Assembly: GCA_022730455.1 (NCBI GenBank)
Contig: DZDI01000003.1
Location: forward strand, 9,702-56,295
Origin: Phycisphaera mikurensis
GTDB taxonomy: Bacteria; Planctomycetota; Phycisphaerae; WQYP01
Direction of reading: 5' to 3'
Length of the DNA: 46,594 nt
A model generated the notes under the pieces. That model was given only the letters and a program-made list of their open reading frames with translations. It made no database searches and was not told the origin of the DNA. The stretch's first letter is position 1. Every line of letters begins with the position of its first letter. The position numbers were made by a program, and so were the translations under genes. This document shows, piece by piece, positions 7,803 through 16,552 of this stretch.

Positions 7803-10736
7803 CTACATGGCCTGCGCGTTTTTCAAATGGCGCAAGGACTCGCGAATTTTTTCCGATTTGATCCGATGCTCCAGCCGTTTGAGCAGGCGTCTTTCATGGG
7901 CGTTAAGCGGGGTGTGAGCATGGATGGCCTTGACGCCCGCGTGCCATGCCAGCCATGCGCCGTTCCAATCGCCCATCTTGGCCAGTGCGTCACCGAGATG
8001 ACGAAAAACTGTAGGATGACGGAAACCCGCCAGCACCGCAGCACGTTCGAGATACGGGACCGCGCGGACCGCAAAGCCCAGCTTGTAAAACACCCATCCA
8101 TAACTATCAAGGTACTGTGCAGTGTCGGGATAATTATGAACCGCCAAACCGATGTGCATCGCCGCTTGCCGCAAGTGCTGATTTTGCTGCACCATCGCAA
8201 ATCCGAGATTGTTGTTGGCGTACGCATCCTGTGGGGCAATCGCAAGGAGATGGCGATAAACCCGCAGGGCGGCACGCTTTTGATGCAACTTCCAGTAGGT
8301 ATTTGCCAGGCAGGAAAGATCCACCAATCGTGGTATGGAGCGATGCACAAGTTTCCGGGCTACCGCCAGCGCAGCCGTGTAATGGTGAGACCTGAATTCA
8401 ATCCGCCAGAGAGCTTGAAGCGCATGGAAACTATGCGGCCTCTCGCGCTGCCAGGCGGCCACCAATTGGCGGGCCTGTAACCAGAGGTGATTGTGCAACA
8501 GCACATCCAGATACGCTTCCCGAAGGCGGGCGGATTGGGGATAGCGTGCGGCAACTTGCCTGGCATAAACGTATGCGGCCCCCGCATCGCCGGCCCGATA
8601 GCAAAGATCGGCATATTGAGCCAGTAACAGGGAGCTGGCGGGATGATAGCGAAGGGCTCTTCGCAATATTTTTACCCCTTGAGTCGCATGCCCCATGGAG
8701 GCGCACAGAGATGCCAACCAAACGCTCACAAGCTTGCTGGCAGGATATGGGTGACGGGCGATGAGTATTTTTTGCTGCACACCGGGCCAGTTGCTGTTAA
8801 CTGAATCGACCATGGCGGCCACAATCAAATGCCGGCTTCCAGCGGGGAACCGGGTTAAAAACGTCTGGGCCGCTTTACGGAACGCGCCCAGATCGCCAAA
8901 GGCGTATTGCTCCTGTACTAATTGGAACGCTATCCCACCGCTACGCGGAAATAGCTCGGTTTCTCTCTGAAGAATTGCAATCTCGCGCGGGTAATTGCGC
9001 TGCACTGCCGCTAAATGGTCCACCTCACGCCAAATCGGCCGATACTGCGGATACCGATTGGCCACGCTCACAGCCGTGGTCAGGGCGGCGGCGATGCGGT
9101 CGGCGGCAGCGAACAGTTTTGCCTGCACAACCAGCGCATCGGGCCCGCCGAGATGTTGGGCCAGGGCCGTCCGCACCAGCGCGTTGGCCTCGTGAAAATG
9201 ATGGGCAAATACCAGCGCCAGACATTGGTCTTTCACCGCTGGCCAAAACCGCGGTGCCTGATGAAGTACCTGAGTGGTTATGGCGAGGGCAAATACGCGG
9301 TGCCCGCTACGCAGAGCGGCAACGTCGACGATGGCATACTGCCATTCCAATTGAGTCACTTGCTGCTGAGGGGTGAGGCTGGCGCTAATGAGCCGCCGAT
9401 GTTGAACCTCCGCCAGCAATTGGCGAGCCGCGGACGGTGTCGAACGCCGCCCAAAGGCAGCAACCGCAACGATACTTGCAATCTTGAGGGGCGTTGGTGC
9501 CAGTGCCATCTGGCGGGTGACGCGCTCAATGGCCTCCAGGCGATGGCCGGTGCAAACGGCCAGCACCATGTACGATTGCACCGCATCGGGGTGCAATGGC
9601 CGTTGGGTTACTAACTGGGCGAAGATGCGACGGGCGACATTGAGATGGCCGGCATTCCAAGCAGCTCGTCCAGCGGCAGTCAGGGCCATGCAGGCCTCCG
9701 GGCCGGGCTTGTAATGGTCGGCGGCGGCACGGATATCGGCAGCACTGAGTTGATTAAGTTCCAGCTCAGTCAACAGGGCGATTGACGGGTTGGAATTGTG
9801 CGTGTGGACGCAGTATCTCAACGCATCGTGCGCCGCGGCATGGAGATGACCGGTAAATTGCTTTGCCAACGCGAGCTGGCCGAAGATGACCGGATTGGTG
9901 AACCCTTTTTTGCGGGCGACAGACAGGGCTGCCACGGCCGCTTGCGGCTGACCGGCCAGCAGGGCATTGCGTCCAACTAAAAATTCAATAAGTCCACGGC
10001 TTCTGACCAGCCGCCGGACCTGCGGGTTGAATTGGTACGTCACTCGTGGTGTATTAAGCTCTGTCGTCGTCTGACGATAAACGCTTTCCGCGGCTCGATA
10101 ATAGCCATTGGCTTGCAGGGCCGCAGCAAGCAAAATGTTAATACGCGGCAGCAGGGGTGAATCTGCCTTAAGTTGCGGGGATTGGCGGGCAATGAGTAAA
10201 TGTCGCAATACCGCCCGCTCGTCGCCATGTGCCCCTGCGGCGGCAAGCATCTGCAGACGCGGGTTTTGCGGGTCCAATTCCAGCGCTGACCTGTAATATC
10301 GGTTGGCAGCGGCTGCATGGTGCAAACGGGCGGAGACTTGTCCGAGGGCGATAAAGGTTTTGACCGAATAAGGATCAAGTTGGCAGCTTTGCAACAGAAA
10401 ATAGCGTGCACCCGTATATCGACCGGTATACATGGCGCCGAGCCCAAGGCCGTACAATGACAGGGCCTTTTGTCGCCGTTGAGCTTTAACATGATGGGCA
10501 GCAGGGACAGGCGGAATCCTTACCGCAGCCACGATCTGAGATAGCCGCGCCTGACGGCGGGCCTCGTCATTGGCCGCCGTGCTGATATTCAGCCCCTGCC
10601 CCACTGAATAGAACGCTGGCTGATAAAGTGCCTCGGGCACATGCATAGGGGTTGATGGAGTAAACTGGTTGGCAGTGCATCCGGCAAGTGAACCGACAAC
10701 CATCAACAATAACCATGCCGTATGCTTCATATTCAT
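7803..10736 (-). CDS. Large TPR-repeat lipoprotein
   Basis: A 977-residue exported lipoprotein built from tetratricopeptide repeats. Residues 1-20 form a lipoprotein signal with lipobox LAGC, so the mature protein would be acylated and tethered in the envelope. The remainder is helical TPR-like sequence, poorly conserved in the middle and clearest at the C-terminus (YANNNLGFA, YLDSYGWVFYKLG, ERAAVLAG, HLGDALAKMGDW). Such proteins usually scaffold secretion, polysaccharide export or outer-membrane assembly complexes, but nothing nearby says which. The start may be ATG 10736 or ATG 10730 (MKHTAWLLL); both keep the signal. It is unusually rich in histidine, alanine and glutamine. It stands alone, flanked by repeat-bearing spacers. 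Confidence 0.88.
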   Translation of the reverse strand: MNMKHTAWLLLMVVGSLAGCTANQFTPSTPMHVPEALYQPAFYSVGQGLNISTAANDEARRQARLSQIVAAVRIPPVPAAHHVKAQRRQKALSLYGLGLGAMYTGRYTGARYFLLQSCQLDPYSVKTFIALGQVSARLHHAAAANRYYRSALELDPQNPRLQMLAAAGAHGDERAVLRHLLIARQSPQLKADSPLLPRINILLAAALQANGYYRAAESVYRQTTTELNTPRVTYQFNPQVRRLVRSRGLIEFLVGRNALLAGQPQAAVAALSVARKKGFTNPVIFGQLALAKQFTGHLHAAAHDALRYCVHTHNSNPSIALLTELELNQLSAADIRAAADHYKPGPEACMALTAAGRAAWNAGHLNVARRIFAQLVTQRPLHPDAVQSYMVLAVCTGHRLEAIERVTRQMALAPTPLKIASIVAVAAFGRRSTPSAARQLLAEVQHRRLISASLTPQQQVTQLEWQYAIVDVAALRSGHRVFALAITTQVLHQAPRFWPAVKDQCLALVFAHHFHEANALVRTALAQHLGGPDALVVQAKLFAAADRIAAALTTAVSVANRYPQYRPIWREVDHLAAVQRNYPREIAILQRETELFPRSGGIAFQLVQEQYAFGDLGAFRKAAQTFLTRFPAGSRHLIVAAMVDSVNSNWPGVQQKILIARHPYPASKLVSVWLASLCASMGHATQGVKILRRALRYHPASSLLLAQYADLCYRAGDAGAAYVYARQVAARYPQSARLREAYLDVLLHNHLWLQARQLVAAWQRERPHSFHALQALWRIEFRSHHYTAALAVARKLVHRSIPRLVDLSCLANTYWKLHQKRAALRVYRHLLAIAPQDAYANNNLGFAMVQQNQHLRQAAMHIGLAVHNYPDTAQYLDSYGWVFYKLGFAVRAVPYLERAAVLAGFRHPTVFRHLGDALAKMGDWNGAWLAWHAGVKAIHAHTPLNAHERRLLKRLEHRIKSEKIRESLRHLKNAQAM

Positions 10737-11199
10737 CTCTTAGCAGGATTGCACATGCACCGAGGTATCATATGCCAATCTTTAATCTCAGAATTGTAGC
10801 TTGATGTGGCGGAATATGGGTGTGTGCTGAGGGATGCGGCTCCGCCTGCTGTTTCGCCGTACATGCCGGTCATTGGCGGCTCATCGCGATCCCCGCCGCG
10901 CCCGGCCGGCATCGGAGGGTGGCCAGAAACAACCTATCGGTATCATCGCCCCGATGTGAATGGGCTGCCAAACCCGGTTTCCGTGGGCACGCCGGGGGTC
11001 CGTCGGGCTTGCGATGCGTCCAGCGGCATTGATTATCGGGCCCAGAGTCTGTCCAGTCATAGCAAGGCTGCGATGTGCCGGAAACGCCCCGGATGCCGAG
11101 GTTGAAAAAATGCGGCCAATCCGCATGATGCACAGGGTTTTCGGCTGCGCCGAAACGACGTGGTATCGGGGCACGGCCCCCAAAATTGAGGAGAAACAG
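10737..11199. other. 463-base divergent spacer upstream of uppP
   Basis: This lies between the TPR lipoprotein (minus) and uppP (plus). It contains the third copy of the ~50-bp dispersed repeat (11047-11098). The strings GCTGAGGGATGCGGC near 10826 and GGTGAGGGATGCGGC near 22132 (14 of 15 identical) hint at another small repeat. A frame in phase with uppP runs back to 10960 but shows no protein-like features. Confidence 0.55.
11047..11098 (+). repeat. Dispersed ~50-bp repeat, copy 3
   Basis: Begins GTCTGTCCAGTCATAGCAAG and continues GCTGCGATGTGCCGG and AAACGCCCCGGATGCC. It is colinear with copy 1 on the minus strand at 254-304, with a one-base gap and scattered substitutions. It lies about 100 bases upstream of the uppP start. 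Confidence 0.7.
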
Positions 11200-12123
11200 A
11201 TGTTGGGTCAAGTGGCATTGATAGCAGGACACACGCATGCAGTGGCTGCGTCGGCGGTTGCGCCGGTGCATCATTTAACATTGCTGCAAGCCATTGCTTT
11301 GGGCTTTTTGCAAGGGGTGTCGGAGTTATTTCCCATCAGCAGCTTGGGGCACATCATTATCATCAAGCATTTGCTACATTGGCATTTTAATGCGCACAAC
11401 AAGAATTTTTTGTCGTTTGTTGTGGCGCTGCACTTGGCTACAGCGGCGGCTCTGCTTCTCTATTTTCGGAAGCAGTGGCTGGTAGTCATCAAAGCCTATC
11501 TCGGCAGCATCAAGCACAAAAAATTGGTGTATGACCGGGAAAGCAAATTCGCCTGGCTGCTGGTGGCCGGAACCATTGTCGTGGGTCTGGTTGGATTAGT
11601 GTTTGAGAAAAAATTCAAACTCTTTTTTGATAATCCGCATTACTACTGGATGGTCTGTGTCTTTTTGATGGCCAACGGGCTGGTGATGCTGGCGGGTGAT
11701 TGGCTGAAGAAAAAGAGCGACCGTCGGGGGGCGCAGAATAAGACGACGGAGGATTTGACCTTTCCAGTTGGTGCCGCGGTGGGTGCGGCTCAAACGTTTG
11801 CCCTGTTCCCGGGAATATCGCGTAGCGGTGTGGCCATTGTTGGTGGAATTCTCGCCGGGCTGTCGTATGAAGAGGCGTGCCGCTTTGCGTTTATGCTCGC
11901 CACCCCGGTTATTGCGGCGGCTGGCCTCCTGAAGGTGCCCGCCCTGTTCAAGCACAGCGCGCACGCCATTTTGGGGCTTACCATTCCTGCGGCCATCGCC
12001 GCCGGTCTGGCGGCGTATTTAAGCACGGCCTTTTTGATGAAATACTTTGAAACCCGCAAGTTGTGGCCGTTTGCCATTTACTGCATCGCACTGGGGGGCA
12101 TCGCGCTGATTCTGGCCCGCTAA
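11200..12123 (+). CDS. uppP: Undecaprenyl-diphosphatase (UppP/BacA family)
   Basis: Integral membrane phosphatase that recycles undecaprenyl diphosphate to the monophosphate carrier needed for peptidoglycan and polysaccharide synthesis; high activity also gives bacitracin tolerance. From ATG 11200 (GAGGAG about 8 bases upstream) it has 307 residues. The two family signatures are present: QGVSELFPISSLGH (38-51), including the Q/E-xxx-E motif, and PGISRSG (about 203-209). Several membrane segments follow. The N-terminus carries about 20 extra residues before the first helix. The longer reading from 10960 is rejected because it runs through a repeat and has no ribosome site. First of a plus-strand run leading to gyrA. 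Confidence 0.95.
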   Translation: MLGQVALIAGHTHAVAASAVAPVHHLTLLQAIALGFLQGVSELFPISSLGHIIIIKHLLHWHFNAHNKNFLSFVVALHLATAAALLLYFRKQWLVVIKAYLGSIKHKKLVYDRESKFAWLLVAGTIVVGLVGLVFEKKFKLFFDNPHYYWMVCVFLMANGLVMLAGDWLKKKSDRRGAQNKTTEDLTFPVGAAVGAAQTFALFPGISRSGVAIVGGILAGLSYEEACRFAFMLATPVIAAAGLLKVPALFKHSAHAILGLTIPAAIAAGLAAYLSTAFLMKYFETRKLWPFAIYCIALGGIALILAR

Positions 12124-12319
12124 ATGGTGTTGCCCCCGCGCCGCCATTTTCAGGGTGATGGTGTTTATCGGCACGGTTGTATCCGCCTTCAGGCGCTGAA
12201 GGTTGGCTGGTCAATTGCGGGACGCGCAAGCCGGTTTGCGGTAGAATTCAGGGTTTGCGGCAGCGTGGTCAATTGGAGCACCACCGCAAATTGGGATATT
12301 GCAGCCTTCAAGGAAGAAT

Positions 12320-14971
12320 ATGTTCGATCAAGACGCCCGAATTACTGATTTACAGATTGAAACCGAACTTTCAGAAAGCTACCTCACCTACGCGATGAGC
12401 ACGATCATGGATCGTGCACTGCCCGATGTGCGCGACGGACTCAAACCGTCACAGCGGCGCATCCTGGTGGCCATGAACGATCTTCGGCTTATGCCGCGCA
12501 GCAAGCACATCAAGTGCGCCAAAATTGCCGGCGACACCTCCGGTAACTATCATCCGCACGGCGAAGCGGTGATCTACCCCACGCTGGTACGCATGGCGCA
12601 AAGCTGGAATATGCGGGCGAAATTGGTCGACGGGCAGGGCAATTATGGTTCGATTGACGGCGATCCCCCCGCCGCGATGCGGTATACCGAGGCCCGCATG
12701 GCGGATGCAGCCGCCGAGATGATGGAAGACCTGCGGGAAGATACCGTCGATTACATCCCCAATTACGACGAGCGGCTTGAAGAGCCAACGGTGTTGCCGT
12801 CGAAGTTTCCAAATTTACTGGTCAATGGATCGCAGGGCATTGCCGTGGGCATGGCGACGAGTTTGCCGCCGCACAATTTACGTGAAATTTGCGACGGCCT
12901 GGTAAAAATGATCGATGAACCGCACAGCACCATTAAAGATTTAATGAAAATTGTCAAAGGGCCGGATTTCCCCACCGGCGGCGTGATCTGCGGCCGCAGC
13001 GGGATCTTGGACGGCTATGAGCACGGCCGGGGTAAGATCGTGCTGCGAGGGCGGGTGCACACCGAACAGGTCAAAGGCGGAAAAGACCAGATTGTCATCA
13101 CCGAGATACCGTATCAGGTGCTTAAAAAGACCATTATTGAATCGATCGCCACGCAGGTGAAGGAAGAGCGTATTAAAGATATCTCCGATGTGCGCGATGA
13201 ATCGGATCGCGAGCATATGGTGCGGGTGGTGGTGGAACTCAAACGCGACGCCGATGCCAATGTGGTCATCAACCAGTTGTATCAATACACACCGCTGCAG
13301 AGCACGTTTTCCATCATCAATATCGCCCTGGTGAACCGCCAGCCCCGCACCATGGGACTCAAGGAGATGATGGAACATTTTATCGACCATCGCAAGGTGG
13401 TCATCCGGCGACGGACAGCCTTTCGGCTTAAAAAGGCGCGGCAGCGGGCGCACATTCTCGAAGGGCTGATTTTAGCCCTGGCCGATATCCATACTCAAGA
13501 GGCAGCGCCACGGGGGGCAGGTGGAACAATTGAGGTCATGGGCATCATCGAGATGCTGCGTAACCGCAAGATCAGCCCCGATGTGCCCACCGCCAAAGCC
13601 AATTTAATGCGGAAGCTCTTTACCGTTGATGAAGCCCTGACCTGGCGAAAAATGATCCCCGGCGCGTTTTTGAAGCGGATCAACCAGGCCGCCAAAGACT
13701 TCGGTGGTATGACGCTTTCCGCGGCGCAGGCTGATGCGATCTTAATCATGCAGCTTCAGCGACTGGTCGGCCTGGAAATCGACAAGCTCACCGAGGAATA
13801 CAACAAGCTGACCGCCGAGATTGAAGATTATGAATTGATCTTGAGCAATGACAAGCGCGTACTGGATATCATTCGTGAAGATACAATTGAACTGCGTGAA
13901 AAATTCGGCGACGAACGCCGCACCCAGATTACCAATGACGCCACGGACATCAATATTGAAGATTTAATCGCCGACGAGCAGGCAGTCGTCACCATCAGCC
14001 ATGAGGGATACATCAAGCGTATGCCGCTTGATACCTACCGCAAGCAGGGCCGCGGGGGGCGGGGCGTTGTAGGGGCTGACAGCAAGGAAGGCGATTTTAT
14101 TGAGCATTTATTTATTGGTTCAACCCATGACTATCTGATGTTCTTTACCAATCTCGGCCGATGCTACTGGCAGAAAATTTACGATCTGCCGCAGATGAGC
14201 CGCCAGAGCAAGGGCCGATCGATTGCCAATCTGGTGGAATTTCAGGAAGGCGAGAGTCTGGCGGCCGTTCTGCCGGTGCGCGACTTCGACGACGAGGGCA
14301 AACACCTTGTGATGGCTACTGCCGGCGGGATTATTAAAAAGACGCTGCTCAAGGCTTATGGCAATCCGCAGAAGCGCGGGATTATTGCCATCGGTCTGGA
14401 TAAGGGCGACAGCCTGATCGGTGTGGGAGTGACCAACGGCACCGATCAGATCGTACTCGCGACACGCGAGGGTATGGCTGTTCGGTTTGAAGAAACCGAA
14501 GTACGCGACATGGGACGGCAGGCGGGCGGCGTCAAAGGCGTCGAACTTGTCGAAAAAGACCGCGTGGTGGGGATGGTAATCGTGCCGCATGGCTTGGAGC
14601 ATGGCGACAATCAGGTGACCCTGCTGACCGCCTGCGAGAATGGCTACGGCAAACGGACGCGAATTGAGGAATATCGCCTCACCCATCGCGGCGGAAAAGG
14701 CGTCATTAATATTCGCACCACGGATCGCAATGGTCCGGTGGTTACGGTCCGAGCCATCACGGATAACGATGAGTTGATGATGATCACCCGGCAGGGACAG
14801 GTGGTGCGCATCGGCGTCACCGGCGTGCTGCGGGAAATGGGTCGGGCAACGCAAGGCGTGCGCCTCATCAAGCTTGAGGAAGGCGACATCCTTGTGGGTA
14901 TGGCCCGGGTGGTACCGGAAGAATCTGATGGTTCCGACGCTGCACCACTGCTCGATCTGCCGGCTGATTAG
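12320..14971 (+). CDS. gyrA: DNA gyrase subunit A
   Basis: Breakage-reunion subunit of gyrase, 883 residues from ATG 12320 (AGGAAGA just upstream). The catalytic tyrosine falls at residue 122 (AMRYTE), the same number as in E. coli. The C-terminal domain has the beta-pinwheel repeats and a GyrA box, QGRGGRG near residue 575, which separates it from topoisomerase IV ParC. In the quinolone-determining region the sequence is HPHGEAVIYPTLVRM, so the residues equivalent to S83 and D87 are Ala and Pro. The tail ends in acidic and proline residues. No gyrB is in the window. The TTG at 12299 is not favoured. Confidence 0.97.
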   Translation: MFDQDARITDLQIETELSESYLTYAMSTIMDRALPDVRDGLKPSQRRILVAMNDLRLMPRSKHIKCAKIAGDTSGNYHPHGEAVIYPTLVRMAQSWNMRAKLVDGQGNYGSIDGDPPAAMRYTEARMADAAAEMMEDLREDTVDYIPNYDERLEEPTVLPSKFPNLLVNGSQGIAVGMATSLPPHNLREICDGLVKMIDEPHSTIKDLMKIVKGPDFPTGGVICGRSGILDGYEHGRGKIVLRGRVHTEQVKGGKDQIVITEIPYQVLKKTIIESIATQVKEERIKDISDVRDESDREHMVRVVVELKRDADANVVINQLYQYTPLQSTFSIINIALVNRQPRTMGLKEMMEHFIDHRKVVIRRRTAFRLKKARQRAHILEGLILALADIHTQEAAPRGAGGTIEVMGIIEMLRNRKISPDVPTAKANLMRKLFTVDEALTWRKMIPGAFLKRINQAAKDFGGMTLSAAQADAILIMQLQRLVGLEIDKLTEEYNKLTAEIEDYELILSNDKRVLDIIREDTIELREKFGDERRTQITNDATDINIEDLIADEQAVVTISHEGYIKRMPLDTYRKQGRGGRGVVGADSKEGDFIEHLFIGSTHDYLMFFTNLGRCYWQKIYDLPQMSRQSKGRSIANLVEFQEGESLAAVLPVRDFDDEGKHLVMATAGGIIKKTLLKAYGNPQKRGIIAIGLDKGDSLIGVGVTNGTDQIVLATREGMAVRFEETEVRDMGRQAGGVKGVELVEKDRVVGMVIVPHGLEHGDNQVTLLTACENGYGKRTRIEEYRLTHRGGKGVINIRTTDRNGPVVTVRAITDNDELMMITRQGQVVRIGVTGVLREMGRATQGVRLIKLEEGDILVGMARVVPEESDGSDAAPLLDLPAD

Positions 14972-15124
14972 GACCCTGCCGACAACCGGTCGCCCGTCTC
15001 TCCGATGGCGGTCCATCACCCTGTGGTGGCCCTTGGAATCGTGACGGGCCGTGCGGCGGGAACAATGGTGGAATTGCTTACCGGCTGCCCCGGCGGTGCT
15101 GCCGGAATTTGAAAGGAAATTGGC

Positions 15125-16456
15125 GTGGTCGACATTCAACCGATGTATGCAATTCGGTATCCCATTTTCGAACAAACAGGGTTGGTGTCACCACCCTATG
15201 ATGTACTGGCGCTGCAAGACAAGCAGTCCATGCTTGCCAGAAATGCAAATAATATTGTCGCCGTTGATTTACCCCATGTGCCTCCCAAAGTTGCAGGGCC
15301 CCTGCAAGCGTATGCACACGCCGCCAGTCAATTGCAGGCTTGGCTGGACTCCGGCGTTTTGGTGCGCGACGATGTTGCGGCGCTCTTCCCTTATGAACAG
15401 ACTTACACGCACGAGGGGCGTATGTACCATCGCCGCGGGCTTTTCGGCCGTGTTCGACTGGAGGAATTCGGCGGCACGGGCACCATTCATCCGCATGAGC
15501 AGACCTTCAGCGGCCCGAAGGAAGACCGGCTGCTGCTGACCCGCGCCACCCGCTGCAATATTTCGCCGGTGTTTGGGCTTTATGACGACCCGCACAACGC
15601 CGTTACCGAGTCGCTTTTTGCCAAACTGGACGATCCCATCGCCGAGGCCCTGCTGCCATCAATGGACGGCCAGAGCAGGGTAAAATCGACTCTCTGGCGC
15701 GTGGCCTCTGCCCATAGCATCAGACATATGCAAAAGCTGCTGGCAGACAAACACCTGTACATCGCCGACGGGCATCACCGCTATGGAACGTCGCTTAATT
15801 ATCGACGCGAACGGGTCGCCTCCAACGGAACCCTGCCGCATGATCATCCCGCCAATTTTGTCATGTTTGTACTCGTGGCCATGCAGGACCCCGGCCTGAT
15901 TATCATGCCAACCCATCGCACGGTTTCCAACCTGAAGGGATTCACACTCGATAAATTCATGGCCGCCGCCGGATCGCGGCTGAAATTGGCGACCGGGGAG
16001 AAATTTCATGGCGATCAATTGCCCGCCCTTGAAAAACGTCTCCCCTCATTTGGCGCCCACGCAATGGCCGTATATGACCCTGCGGCTGACAAGGCCGTGG
16101 TTGTGATGCCGACAACGGACGATCCGCTGCGCGAATTTCTGTCGGCGCCCACTGTAGCCGATCATTCGGCGGCGTGGCGATCGCTGGATGTCGCAATACT
16201 TCAGGAATTGGTTTTTGATCAGATCGTCAAGCCGCATTTTGCCGCCGGTGGCGATGTATCATGGGCGTTTCCCCATGAGGCCCAGGAAGTGTTGCGTCTA
16301 TGCCACCATGCACAGCATCACGCCGGCTTTATCCTGCAGCCGACGCCGCTGAAAGCGGTGCGGGATTTGTGCAATCACAATGAGCTTATGCCCCAGAAAA
16401 GCACTTTTTTTTATCCCAAATTGGCAACGGGCATGCTGATCAATCCCCTGTTCTGA
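15125..16456 (+). CDS. DUF1015 family protein
   Basis: A 443-residue protein of the DUF1015 family, cytoplasmic, biochemical role not established. Typical family strings are present: SPPYDVL near the N-terminus, the region RRGLFGRVRLEEF with HPHEQTFSGPKEDRL, and the signature DGHHRYGTSLNYR at about residues 214-226. The start is GTG 15125, preceded by AAAGGAAA; it gives the family-typical opening MVDIQPMYAIRYP. ATG 15143 is an alternative that would cut into this conserved opening. Family members often sit near serine or central-metabolism genes; here it lies between gyrA and a VWA membrane protein, which gives no clue. Confidence 0.9.
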   Translation: MVDIQPMYAIRYPIFEQTGLVSPPYDVLALQDKQSMLARNANNIVAVDLPHVPPKVAGPLQAYAHAASQLQAWLDSGVLVRDDVAALFPYEQTYTHEGRMYHRRGLFGRVRLEEFGGTGTIHPHEQTFSGPKEDRLLLTRATRCNISPVFGLYDDPHNAVTESLFAKLDDPIAEALLPSMDGQSRVKSTLWRVASAHSIRHMQKLLADKHLYIADGHHRYGTSLNYRRERVASNGTLPHDHPANFVMFVLVAMQDPGLIIMPTHRTVSNLKGFTLDKFMAAAGSRLKLATGEKFHGDQLPALEKRLPSFGAHAMAVYDPAADKAVVVMPTTDDPLREFLSAPTVADHSAAWRSLDVAILQELVFDQIVKPHFAAGGDVSWAFPHEAQEVLRLCHHAQHHAGFILQPTPLKAVRDLCNHNELMPQKSTFFYPKLATGMLINPLF

Positions 16457-16552
16457 TGATTAGCGGCGTGTGCGGAGCCCGCAAGCGCCATCGTTCAGAG
16501 GTTTGACAACATTTGATCGATTCCCGCGTTTATCCCTTGCGAGTATGCGTGG

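Noticed and set aside
10960-11199. 80-residue extension of uppP
   Set aside because: It passes through a repeat copy, has no ribosome site, and ATG 11200 has a strong GAGGAG.
12215-12247. TTGCGG / TAGAAT as a gyrA promoter
   Set aside because: The spacer would be 21 bases, too long for a sigma70 promoter.
14120-15175. 351-residue minus-strand frame opposite gyrA
   Set aside because: Lies antisense to the conserved C-terminal domain of gyrA; histidine-rich composition is a strand artefact.
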